This document shows positions 1 through 5,843 of a DNA stretch of 6,508 nt, piece after piece. Position 1 is the stretch's first letter. Every line of letters starts with the position of its first letter. The notes under the pieces were generated by a model that saw only the letters and a program-made list of their open reading frames with translations, made no database searches and was not told the origin of the DNA. The position numbers were made by a program, and so were the translations under genes. Origin of the DNA: Syntrophomonadaceae bacterium (GTDB lineage Bacteria; Bacillota_D; Dethiobacteria; DTU022; UBA8154); the NCBI GenBank assembly GCA_007120815.1, contig SKMY01000049.1, forward strand, positions 1 through 6,508, in the 5' to 3' direction.

Positions 1-21
1 CGCAGATGGCAGGTGACCGGT

Positions 22-1875
22 ATGAAGAACACAACTAGACGGCGCAGCAAAGCAGCCCCGGCCCCCACCCCGGCCCGGGCCCGGCTGCTCCTTTCCTTTT
101 CGGCCTTGCTTCTCCTGGCTGCGGTGTTCCTTTTGCCTTTAGTGCTTTTTTTTCCTGCCCCTGCCGGCAGGGTCTTTGCTCAGTCCCCTGCCCCTTCTTC
201 AGAAGCGGATGAAGGTCTTTCCCAAAACCTTCCCCCGACCCAACTCGTCCATTACACTCACCTTCAAACCCGCGACCCTGTCCATCCCCGGCTCTTTCCC
301 CATCCCCATTTTTATCCCCATCCCCATTCCCATCCCCACCCTCCGACCCTTGCGGCCGGCGGCTATCACACCCTGTTTCTAAAAGGGGACGGCACCCTCT
401 GGGGCTGGGGACGAGGGGGCGCCTTAGGCGACGGTTCCGGGAGAGAGGAAACCCGGCTTGAGCCCGTCCAGGCCCACAACCTCAGCGGGATCACCCGCCT
501 GGATGCATCATCATCCCATGCCGCGGCCCTTACCGCCACCGGCCGCGTCTGGACCTGGGGGAGCGGGCTGCTGGGCGCCCTGGGCCACGGCGACTCAAAT
601 CGTCAGCCGTTCCCAAAAGAAGTGGAGGCCTTAAGCGGTCTCGTCGACATCGCTGCCGGCAGCCAGTTTACCCTGGCCGTGAAAGAAGACGGCACCGTCT
701 GGGCCTGGGGCGACAACAGCGAAGGGCAGCTGGGGGATGGCACCCGGGAAAACCGCTATGCCCCCGCCCAGGTCAAGGAACTCACCGGGGTAAAAGCCGT
801 ATCGGCGGGCAACTATCACGCCGTTGCCCTTAAAAAGGACGGCACCCTTTGGGCCTGGGGCCTGGTCCTGATGGAGGGCCTTTCCCGCACGGAAGTGCCC
901 GTACAGGTCAAAGGGCTCACCGACGTCACAGCGGTAGACGCCGGCGGTGAGCACACCCTGGCGATCAAAAAGGACGGCACCCTCTGGGCCTGGGGCCGCG
1001 GTGTCTACGGCCAGCTGGGGCGGGGCAGCATGATGACCGCCCGGACCCCTGTCCAGGTCAAGGGCCTCTCCAAGGTGATAGCCGTATCCGCCGGGGACAG
1101 CCACTCCCTGGCCCTGCTGGAAGACGGCACCCTTTGGGCCTGGGGGTACAACCGGGAGGGCCAGCTGGGCACCGGCTCTGCCACAGAAGAGTACCCCTAC
1201 GGGGAAACGGTCCCCAGGCAGGTCCAGGGGCTGGCAGGCGGTAAAAATGCCTCTGACAAAAATGCCTCCACCTCAAAAACCACTGATACCACCCAAAACG
1301 CCACCACAACGGGCACCACTGCCTCCGCACCCCTCCGGATCGTCTCCATTTCGGCCGGCGGTTTTGCCGGCGGGGTCTTTTCCCTGGCCGCAGTTGCCCG
1401 GGAGGAAATCCGCCTGCAAGTCGACCACCCCGAAGCCCGCATCGGCGCCTTAGATCTTTACGCCTGGGGAGAAAACACCTACGGCCAGCTGGGGGACGGC
1501 ACCCGGGACCTGCAGACTGCCCCGGTCAGGCTGCCCTTCGACCCAACCCTAAAAACCGCCCTGGACGTCCCCCCCTTTATAGAAAACGGCAGAACCCTGG
1601 TCCCCTTGAGATTCGTGGGCGAAGCCCTGGGAGCTTCCTTTGACTGGGACGAAGACGACCGCCGGGTCACCTTTACCCGGGATGAGAAGACGATCGTGCT
1701 CTGGATCGACCGCCACCAGGCCCTGGTAAACGGCCGCATAAACCTGTTGGATGTCCCCCCCCGGATTGTTCACAACCGCACGGTGGTCCCCCTGCGCTTC
1801 GTGGGCGAAGCCCTGGGGGCGTCCTTGCATTGGGAAGGGGAAACCCGGCGCATCACCATCACCCCTTCACAGTGA
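22..1875 (+). CDS. Secreted RCC1-repeat beta-propeller protein with C-terminal copper-amine-oxidase-N-like domain
   Basis: The 617-residue product is probably exported and attached to the cell surface; its ligand is unknown. A basic N-terminus (RRR) and a long hydrophobic stretch (about residues 22-45) end in a likely cleavage site VFA|QS near residue 53. A His/Pro-rich segment (about 88-108) follows. Seven RCC1-type repeats (about 114-502) then carry motifs such as DGTLWAWG and GQLGDG, enough for one seven-bladed propeller. A Thr/Ser/Asn-rich linker (about 406-437) separates blades 6 and 7, and blade 7 contains an extra insert. Residues 512-614 hold two copies of a PLRFVGEALGAS motif, typical of the copper amine oxidase N-terminal-like domain (PF07833) common on clostridial surface proteins; the name does not imply oxidase activity. 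I chose ATG at 22 because AGGTGA at 11-16 is well spaced for it; an in-frame GTG at 13 lacks such a site. The promoter lies outside the window. Confidence 0.9.
   Translation: MKNTTRRRSKAAPAPTPARARLLLSFSALLLLAAVFLLPLVLFFPAPAGRVFAQSPAPSSEADEGLSQNLPPTQLVHYTHLQTRDPVHPRLFPHPHFYPHPHSHPHPPTLAAGGYHTLFLKGDGTLWGWGRGGALGDGSGREETRLEPVQAHNLSGITRLDASSSHAAALTATGRVWTWGSGLLGALGHGDSNRQPFPKEVEALSGLVDIAAGSQFTLAVKEDGTVWAWGDNSEGQLGDGTRENRYAPAQVKELTGVKAVSAGNYHAVALKKDGTLWAWGLVLMEGLSRTEVPVQVKGLTDVTAVDAGGEHTLAIKKDGTLWAWGRGVYGQLGRGSMMTARTPVQVKGLSKVIAVSAGDSHSLALLEDGTLWAWGYNREGQLGTGSATEEYPYGETVPRQVQGLAGGKNASDKNASTSKTTDTTQNATTTGTTASAPLRIVSISAGGFAGGVFSLAAVAREEIRLQVDHPEARIGALDLYAWGENTYGQLGDGTRDLQTAPVRLPFDPTLKTALDVPPFIENGRTLVPLRFVGEALGASFDWDEDDRRVTFTRDEKTIVLWIDRHQALVNGRINLLDVPPRIVHNRTVVPLRFVGEALGASLHWEGETRRITITPSQ
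283..345 (+). repeat. CATCCC-like hexanucleotide repeat encoding a His/Pro-rich segment
   Basis: Imperfect CATCCC/CCCCAT units run through this stretch of the RCC1-protein gene and encode alternating Pro-His dipeptides (PHPHFYPHPHSHPHP). Units are multiples of three bases, so slippage would change the length of the segment without shifting the frame. The segment lies between the signal peptide and the propeller, where it could be a spacer or a metal-binding patch; that role is inference. Confidence 0.7.
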
Positions 1876-1915
1876 CATTCAGTTTCAATTCCAAACTTCT
1901 ATCCTAAATTTAACT

Positions 1916-1956
1916 CCCCATGCTACCCATCTATTTCCCCATGTAAATACCCCATG
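1916..1956. repeat. Three CCCCATG direct repeats in the intergenic region
   Basis: CCCCATG occurs exactly at 1916-1922, 1937-1943 and 1950-1956, with a related ACCCATC at 1925-1931. The spacing is irregular (21 and 13 bp). The copies lie 70-110 bp upstream of the -35 box at 2026, so they could be a regulator-binding cluster, but they could also be compositional noise in a C-rich stretch. Nothing else between 1876 and 1998 is recognisable: no gene and no clear terminator for the preceding gene. Confidence 0.35.
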
Positions 1957-2025
1957 ATCCCCCCACTTTTGTCAGTAAATTACAATGCTTGTTGAAAGAT
2001 ACCCCTCATGGTATGAAAATAATTA

Positions 2026-2053
2026 TTGACAAGCCCGCTGTTTCTGCTAAGAT
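2026..2053 (+). promoter_or_regulatory. Sigma-A-type promoter of the tandem regulator operon
   Basis: A perfect -35 box TTGACA (2026-2031) is followed after 16 bp by TAAGAT (2048-2053) as the -10 box, in AT-rich surroundings. Transcription would begin near 2060, leaving a leader of about 255 nt before the regulator start at 2316. A small inverted repeat, ATACC/GGTAT (1999-2003 and 2010-2014), sits just upstream of the -35 box and may be an operator. Confidence 0.7.
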
Positions 2054-2059
2054 CTAATC

Positions 2060-2315
2060 ATAGGGTTTGTTACATATTTATGGCAGATGATCATGTTCCT
2101 GGCACATTTTTTACTTGCTTGATGAAAAAACGCTGCCAGCTTGCAGGATATTTTATCCAGCCTGTCGAAGATTTTTTTACGACAACATTTTATATGACAA
2201 CCTTTTTAGTTCAGAACGTCAGATAAACCAATCCAATCGTTTATTACGATTTCCCAGTAGATGGCGGCTTTCCTGGATCAGCAGGCAGGCCGCAAATTAT
2301 CCCTGGAGAGTAACA
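2060..2315 (+). promoter_or_regulatory. Long structured 5' leader of the regulator operon
   Basis: This untranslated stretch can form several hairpins. The first is GGATA/TATCC with an outer GC pair (2143-2161). The second is TGTCG/CGACA (2163-2167 with 2180-2184), whose loop contains a run of seven T. The third is GCGGC/GCCGC (2264-2268 with 2289-2293), close to the ribosome site GGAGAG at 2305-2310. I could not match the leader to a known riboswitch class. The U-run lies inside a loop rather than just after a stem, so it is not a convincing terminator. A TTG-initiated reading frame from 2115 crosses the region, but I regard it as untranslated. Confidence 0.4.
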
Positions 2316-3548
2316 ATGGGCACTCGATACATACCGGGAAAAAAATCCAAAGAAAAAAGGCTTGAAATCTATACCCTGGGCCAGTTTCAGGTCATCTTTG
2401 ATGGGCGGCCCCTTTTCGCAGACAACAACCGCGCCCACAAAATCGGGGAACTGTTCATGTACCTCATCACCCACAAAGGGAAGCAGGCCCCCTCTGAAAC
2501 CATTGTGGATACCCTCTGGCCCGACCAGGAATATGCCAACCCCAAAAATACCCTGAAAAACATGATCTACCGCCTCAAGCAGGGCTTAAACGAAATCCAG
2601 GTCCTAGACGCCCATTCCTTTATCAACACCTCCTACGGGGGGTACGGGTGGAACACCCAGGCACCTTACTGGCTGGACGCCGATGAATTCGAAACCCTCT
2701 GCCGAAAAGCCCGGGACCTGTCCAAAACCGAGCCCGTCCAGGCCGCCAATACATACCGGGAAGCCCTGGCTCTCTACCGCGGACCCTATCTTGCCGGGCT
2801 TCATTATTTTGACTGGATCCTGCCCAGGCGCCATTACTACCGCCAGCTTTTCTTGCGCAGCGTCAACGAACTGTTTTCCCTCCAAAAAGATCACCAGCTC
2901 TTTTCCCAGATCGTGGAAGACTGTGAAAACGTGCTCTATCTCGAAGACGTGGAAGAAAACATCCACCTATTTTACATCGAAGCCCTGCTGCAGGAAGGCA
3001 AAGCGGCTCAGGCCCGGGCCCACTACGAGTACATCACCGCCCTGCTCTACCAGGAGCTGGGCGCCAAGCCCTCCCCGGCCATGCAGCGCGTCTACCGCAC
3101 CATCAAAGCCCAGTCCGAAAAAACCAGCCTGGACTTCAACGATCTGCAGGAGTTCTTGAATGAACAGGACGATGATCCCGGCGCCCTCAACTGCGACCCC
3201 GAATTCTTCCAGTATCTCTGCCGGCTGGAGCGCCGCCGGGCGGAACGCAAAGACCTGCCTGTCCACCTGGGGATCATTACCCTTTCCGGCACGGACTTTC
3301 GACCTCTCCCTGCCGACGAGCTGAAAGAATGTATGGGCCAGATGCAAAAACTGCTGCTGTCCAAGCTGCGCAAGGGGGATGTGGTGTCCTCCTGGAACGA
3401 TAACCAGTTCACCGTCATGCTGCCCCGGTTGAGCCTGGAACAGGCAGAATATGTCATGCAGCGGCTCCGGAACAACCTGGCAAAAACTTGCCCGGAAGAC
3501 AAGGTCATCCTGCGCAGCAGCATCCAACCCCTTTTGCCCTGGGATTAA
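2316..3548 (+). CDS. SARP/BTAD-type transcriptional regulator with degenerate GGDEF C-terminus (copy 1)
   Basis: This 410-residue cytoplasmic protein is predicted to bind DNA. Residues about 16-115 resemble the OmpR/PhoB winged helix of SARP regulators (IYTLGQFQV start; ETIVDTLWP; NPKNTLKNMIYRLKQGL). Residues about 118-265 match a bacterial transcriptional activator domain, a helical TPR-like module (YREALALYRGPYL; ALLQEGKAAQARAHYEY). Residues about 295-410 have the pattern of a GGDEF domain whose signature has become WNDNQF (360-365), preceded by LRKGDVV and followed by MLPR and QRLRNNL; the metal-binding acidic residues also appear lost, so no cyclase activity is expected. Start chosen: ATG 2316 has GGAGAG upstream and aligns with the downstream paralogue; the TTG at 2115 lacks a ribosome site and would add 67 unmatched residues. 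It is first in a two-gene operon, 40 bp before copy 2. Fold assignments are by eye. Confidence 0.88.
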   Translation: MGTRYIPGKKSKEKRLEIYTLGQFQVIFDGRPLFADNNRAHKIGELFMYLITHKGKQAPSETIVDTLWPDQEYANPKNTLKNMIYRLKQGLNEIQVLDAHSFINTSYGGYGWNTQAPYWLDADEFETLCRKARDLSKTEPVQAANTYREALALYRGPYLAGLHYFDWILPRRHYYRQLFLRSVNELFSLQKDHQLFSQIVEDCENVLYLEDVEENIHLFYIEALLQEGKAAQARAHYEYITALLYQELGAKPSPAMQRVYRTIKAQSEKTSLDFNDLQEFLNEQDDDPGALNCDPEFFQYLCRLERRRAERKDLPVHLGIITLSGTDFRPLPADELKECMGQMQKLLLSKLRKGDVVSSWNDNQFTVMLPRLSLEQAEYVMQRLRNNLAKTCPEDKVILRSSIQPLLPWD

Positions 3549-3588
3549 CAGGCCGGGCAGCGCCGTTGAGGAAGGGAAGGTGCAGGGC

Positions 3589-4806
3589 ATGTCAGAAACC
3601 AACAAAAAGGATGAAACACTACAGATCTATACCCTGGGCGGGTTTCAGGTCAAGTTCGGCCAGCGTCCCCTGTTTGCCGAAAATCAGCGCCTCCACAAGA
3701 TCGGCGAGCTCTTCATGTACCTCATCGCCCACAAAGAAAAGCAGATCCCCTCGGAAACCATTGTGGAAACCCTCTGGCCCCACCAGGAGTACGCCAACCC
3801 CAAAAACATCCTGAAAAACCAGGTCTACCGCCTCAAGCAGGGCTTAAACGATCTGCAGGTCCCCGACGCCCACGCCTTTATCAACACCTCCTACGGGGGG
3901 TACGGCTGGAACACCCAGGCACCGTACTGGTTGGACGCCGATGAATTTGAATTCCTCTGCCGAAAAGCCCGCAGCCAGTTAAAAACCGAGCCCCTCCAGG
4001 CGGCCGAAACATACCGGCAAGCCCTGGCCCTCTACCGCGGCCCCTACCTTTCCGGGTTTCATTACTTTGACTGGGCCCTGCCCCGGCGCCACTACTACCG
4101 CCAGCTCTTCCTGCGCAGCGTCAACGAGCTTCTCGCTCTCCAGAAAGAGCACCAGCTTTTCTCCCAGATGATCGAAGACTGTGAAAGGGTACTCTATCTC
4201 GACGACATGGAGGAGAACATCCACCTGTTTTACATCGAAGCCCTGCTGCAGGAAGGCAAAACAGTTCAGGCCCGGGCCCACTACGAGTACATCATCACCC
4301 TGCTCTACCAGGAACTGGGTACCAGGCCCTCCCCGCCCATGCAGCGCATCTACCGTGCCATTAAAGCCCAGTCGGAAAAACCCGGCGTGGAATTTATCGA
4401 CCTGCAGGAGGTCTTGAAAGAACGGGACGAAGAGCCGGGCGCCCTCATCTGCGAACCCGAGTTCTTCCTTTACCTGTGCCGGCTGGAGCGCCGCCGGGCG
4501 GAACGGGAAGACATGCCCGTCCACCTGGGGATCCTTTCCTTCACCGGCCCAAACTTTCAACCCTTCCCTGCCTCCCGGCAGAACGAATGCATGGGGCAGA
4601 TGCAAAAAGTGCTGCTGTCCAAGCTCCGCAAGGGCGATGTGGTGGCCTCCTGGAACGACAGCCAGTTCATCATTATGCTGCCCCGGGTCAACCTGGAACA
4701 GGCAGAAAATATCCTCCAACGCATCCGAAATAACCTCATAAAGGCCTGCCCCACCGGGCAAATCGTCCTGCGCAGCAGCATCCACCCCGTCCTGCCCTGG
4801 GAATAA
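3589..4806 (+). CDS. SARP/BTAD-type transcriptional regulator with degenerate GGDEF C-terminus (copy 2)
   Basis: The 405-residue product is a tandem paralogue of the preceding gene, with about 299 of 393 aligned residues identical and no gaps from the IYTLG motif to the end. Order: winged helix (about 11-110), BTAD (about 113-260), then a C-terminal GGDEF-like region (about 290-405) with WNDSQF at 355-360 and PVHLGI at 310-315 where the first GGDEF strand would lie. The DNA-binding and BTAD parts are very conserved; most substitutions cluster in the N-terminus, the linker and the GGDEF-like part, as expected if the copies share targets but differ in sensing. ATG 3589 is preceded by GGGAAGG (3574-3580), well placed for initiation. 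There is no promoter in the 40-bp gap, so it is probably co-transcribed with copy 1. It is a candidate activator of the gene at 4974, given the phased repeats in between. Confidence 0.88.
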   Translation: MSETNKKDETLQIYTLGGFQVKFGQRPLFAENQRLHKIGELFMYLIAHKEKQIPSETIVETLWPHQEYANPKNILKNQVYRLKQGLNDLQVPDAHAFINTSYGGYGWNTQAPYWLDADEFEFLCRKARSQLKTEPLQAAETYRQALALYRGPYLSGFHYFDWALPRRHYYRQLFLRSVNELLALQKEHQLFSQMIEDCERVLYLDDMEENIHLFYIEALLQEGKTVQARAHYEYIITLLYQELGTRPSPPMQRIYRAIKAQSEKPGVEFIDLQEVLKERDEEPGALICEPEFFLYLCRLERRRAEREDMPVHLGILSFTGPNFQPFPASRQNECMGQMQKVLLSKLRKGDVVASWNDSQFIIMLPRVNLEQAENILQRIRNNLIKACPTGQIVLRSSIHPVLPWE

Positions 4807-4817
4807 AGTTCCCATGG
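4795..4817 (+). other. Hairpin spanning the stop codon of the second regulator
   Basis: TGGGAA (4798-4803) pairs with TTCCCA (4809-4814), with TAAAG, containing the stop codon, as the loop. Two more G-C pairs form beyond a mismatch. No U-run follows, so it is not a standard intrinsic terminator; it may stabilise the operon's 3' end or be incidental. Confidence 0.35.
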
Positions 4818-4858
4818 GCCCAATTAACAACATATCCCATAAATAGAAATCCTTTCTG

Positions 4859-4924
4859 CATTCGTGACCGAAATTTAACTGAAATCTAACCGGAATAAGA
4901 CTCGCTTGTGACTAATTCGTGACG
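4859..4924 (+). promoter_or_regulatory. Six phased 11-bp direct repeats, probable SARP/OmpR-type operator array
   Basis: Read in 11-base steps the units are CATTCGTGACC, GAAATTTAACT, GAAATCTAACC, GGAATAAGACT, CGCTTGTGACT and AATTCGTGACG. All six have AC at positions 9-10 and a purine at 8; five have T at 7. The consensus is four free bases plus TNTRACY. Known PhoB, PhoP and SARP sites are 7-bp direct repeats on an 11-bp pitch, often replacing a poor -35 box and ending about 10 bp before the -10. Here the array ends nine bases before TATACT and no -35 consensus is present. The flanking 11-mers on either side do not fit the pattern. The tandem regulators just upstream are the obvious candidate binders; that link is inference. 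Confidence 0.6.
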
Positions 4925-4933
4925 CCCCTATGG

Positions 4934-4939
4934 TATACT
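4934..4939 (+). promoter_or_regulatory. -10 box of the promoter for the 172-residue gene
   Basis: TATACT is close to the sigma-A -10 consensus. The expected -35 position (about 4911-4916, ACTAAT) is poor, which suggests the promoter depends on an activator bound to the upstream repeats. Transcription would begin near 4946, giving a leader of about 28 nt. Confidence 0.6.
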
Positions 4940-4973
4940 ATCTTCATACAATTCCCAAAATAGAGGTTTTTGC

Positions 4974-5492
4974 ATGTCCAGCAAACGAAATCCCCTCTAC
5001 CAGGGGAGCCGAGCCAAGGATTTTCTAGTTAAAGTCACCAGGCGTACCGATGTCAGCATGCAGGGCATGATTACCCACCTTGTTTCGCAGCAGTCCCAGG
5101 AGTTCCGCAGCTTCCTGGAACTCATCAGGCTGATCAGCGATCGGCTGGAGGAGATGGGTATGCCCGTATCGGGTGTGGAATTGCGCACCTGGCCCGATCT
5201 CCATCTGACCGTGGTGAAGGAAGGGGACCACAAAATGAAAGAAAAACCAACCGTAAGGGAATCAAGGGTTGGAGATTCCGCCTTTTTGATCCGGATCATA
5301 TACCGGCAGAACGCCACCTGGATGGGCGAGATCCACTGGTTAAACGGCGAAAAAAAGCTCTATTTCCGCAGCATGATGGAGATGCTCATGCTCATGCAAG
5401 AGGCCCTGGACAAAAGCGGCACCCCCCCTGCGGAGTACAGTTTCCGTACATGGCAGGCCCTGGAAGAAGCCACTTTTCAGGAGGGAAAATAA
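4974..5492 (+). CDS. Protein of unknown function with two 57-residue internal repeats
   Basis: I do not recognise a characterised function for this 172-residue protein. It has no signal peptide or membrane segment and is probably cytoplasmic. Two units align without gaps: residues 17-73 (starting FLVKVTRR, ending LRTW) and 104-160 (starting FLIRIIYRQN, ending FRTW). I count 17 identities in 57, with the core pattern F-L-[VI]-[KR], a central G and I, FRS followed by a hydrophobic helix, then G.P and RTW. Each unit looks like strands followed by an amphipathic helix, so the protein may be a pseudo-dimer. Unit 2 (RQNATWMGEIHWL) resembles small hypothetical proteins I associate from memory with Peptococcaceae. 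A charged linker (about 74-103) joins the units. ATG 4974 has GAGG at 4963-4966. It has its own promoter and the phased repeat array, so it is a likely target of the upstream regulators. Confidence 0.85.
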   Translation: MSSKRNPLYQGSRAKDFLVKVTRRTDVSMQGMITHLVSQQSQEFRSFLELIRLISDRLEEMGMPVSGVELRTWPDLHLTVVKEGDHKMKEKPTVRESRVGDSAFLIRIIYRQNATWMGEIHWLNGEKKLYFRSMMEMLMLMQEALDKSGTPPAEYSFRTWQALEEATFQEGK

Positions 5493-5509
5493 AAAAAGAT
5501 CATTTTTTT
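5491..5509 (+). terminator. Weak A/T-only hairpin at the end of the 172-residue gene
   Basis: Seven A (5491-5497, overlapping the stop codon) can pair with seven T (5503-5509) around a GATCA loop. The stem has no G-C pairs, so termination would be weak, though the T-run fits the 3' side of an intrinsic terminator. No stronger candidate follows this gene before 5777. Confidence 0.3.
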
Positions 5510-5566
5510 CAAAGGGACCCCATCAAAAAAAATAAGTTTGTCGTAATAGATATCAGGGAAGCCATA

Positions 5567-5580
5567 ATCGCCCGGCCACA
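5567..5580. repeat. 14-bp direct repeat, upstream copy
   Basis: ATCGCCCGGCCACA occurs here and again at 5728-5741, 161 bp downstream. The match extends with AT plus A or G before it and A or G plus A after it. The downstream copy is the 5' half of the candidate riboswitch; this copy lacks the 3' half, so it may be an aptamer remnant or a protein-binding site. Of the rest of 5510-5709, only an 8-bp AT-rich hairpin (5598-5605 with 5616-5623) stands out, and no gene is evident. Confidence 0.5.
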
Positions 5581-5709
5581 AACCCTCCCACAGAGCAATA
5601 ATTGCATAATAAAGAGCAATTATGTGAAAGCATTTAATTTATAAGAATGATAAGATAACAGGTAAGCATGTGAAACGGCATGGATGCCTGGAGAATCCAA
5701 CTTAATAGT

Positions 5710-5791
5710 ATTTTGAAGGACGTGATGATCGCCCGGCCACAGATGGACGCTTTAACCGGGCAGGAGCGAGTAGCGTAACCGGCCAGAAAAT
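5710..5791 (+). ncRNA. Candidate riboswitch aptamer, resembling c-di-GMP class II, upstream of the rhodanese gene
   Basis: The stretch can form an H-type pseudoknot: GCCCGG (5731-5736) with CCGGGC (5756-5761), interleaved with ACGCT (5747-5751) and AGCGT (5772-5776). A closing helix may form from ATTTT (5710-5714) and GG (5718-5719) with CC (5783-5784) and AAAAT (5787-5791). TGATGA at 5723-5728 and GTAGCGTAACCGGCC at 5770-5784 resemble elements I recall from clostridial c-di-GMP-II aptamers (UGAUGA and GUAGUGCAACCGACC). The size, about 61 nt between these landmarks, also fits. Against this, the P2 pairing expected for class II (GGUU with AACC) is not preserved, and the P3 hairpin would be short. 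The 3' side overlaps the terminator stem, so folding here could prevent termination. The class is tentative; a cis-regulatory RNA is more secure. Confidence 0.45.
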
Positions 5792-5814
5792 TATGTTGGC
5801 CGGTTTTTGTGTTT
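5777..5814 (+). terminator. Intrinsic terminator in the leader of the rhodanese gene
   Basis: AACCGGCCA (5777-5785) and TGGCCGGTT (5797-5805) form a perfect 9-bp stem with an 11-nt loop, followed by a T-rich tail (5804-5814). It lies 30 bp before the rhodanese start codon and shares its 5' arm with the candidate aptamer, the usual layout of an attenuating riboswitch. CCGGCCA at 5732-5738 could also pair with the 3' arm (TGGCCGG), providing an alternative fold. Confidence 0.8.
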
Positions 5815-5843
5815 GACCACACCATGCCCCAGGAAGGGAGTTG

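Noticed and set aside
631..1104. Minus-strand frame opposite the RCC1 repeats with a repetitive glycine-rich translation
   Set aside because: Its apparent repeats are the complement of the RCC1 repeat codons. The + strand protein explains the sequence fully.
1898..1927. Possible SARP-type repeats upstream of the regulator operon (TCTATCC, TTTAACT, TGCTACC)
   Set aside because: They resemble the array at 4859-4924, but only one unit fits TNTRACY exactly, the phase slips by a base, and they lie about 100 bp upstream of a promoter that already has a perfect -35 box. Autoregulation remains possible but is not supported.
1876..2025. Terminator for the RCC1-protein gene
   Set aside because: I found no GC-rich stem followed by a T-run in this spacer.
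2115..2315. N-terminal extension of the first regulator from a TTG codon
   Set aside because: There is no ribosome site before it, the extra 67 residues match nothing in the paralogue, and the region looks like a structured leader. ATG 2316 has a good ribosome site and aligns with the second copy.
3979..4833. 284-codon open frame on the minus strand opposite the second regulator
   Set aside because: It mirrors a strongly conserved coding gene on the + strand, and a similar minus-strand frame lies opposite the first copy. Long antisense frames are expected in GC-rich coding DNA, and no ribosome site or recognisable domain was seen.
5450..5644. Short + strand frame overlapping the end of the 172-residue gene
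   Set aside because: It overlaps a better-supported gene in another frame, then runs through AT-rich non-coding DNA. It has no ribosome site and no recognisable domain.
5658..5700. Degenerate c-di-GMP-I aptamer start (AGGTAAGC, GAAA, GGATGC)
   Set aside because: The order of elements is loosely reminiscent of GEMM-I, but the conserved GGCAAACC and GGACGC are both altered, the GAAA is not closed by a proper stem, and no matching 3' part follows.
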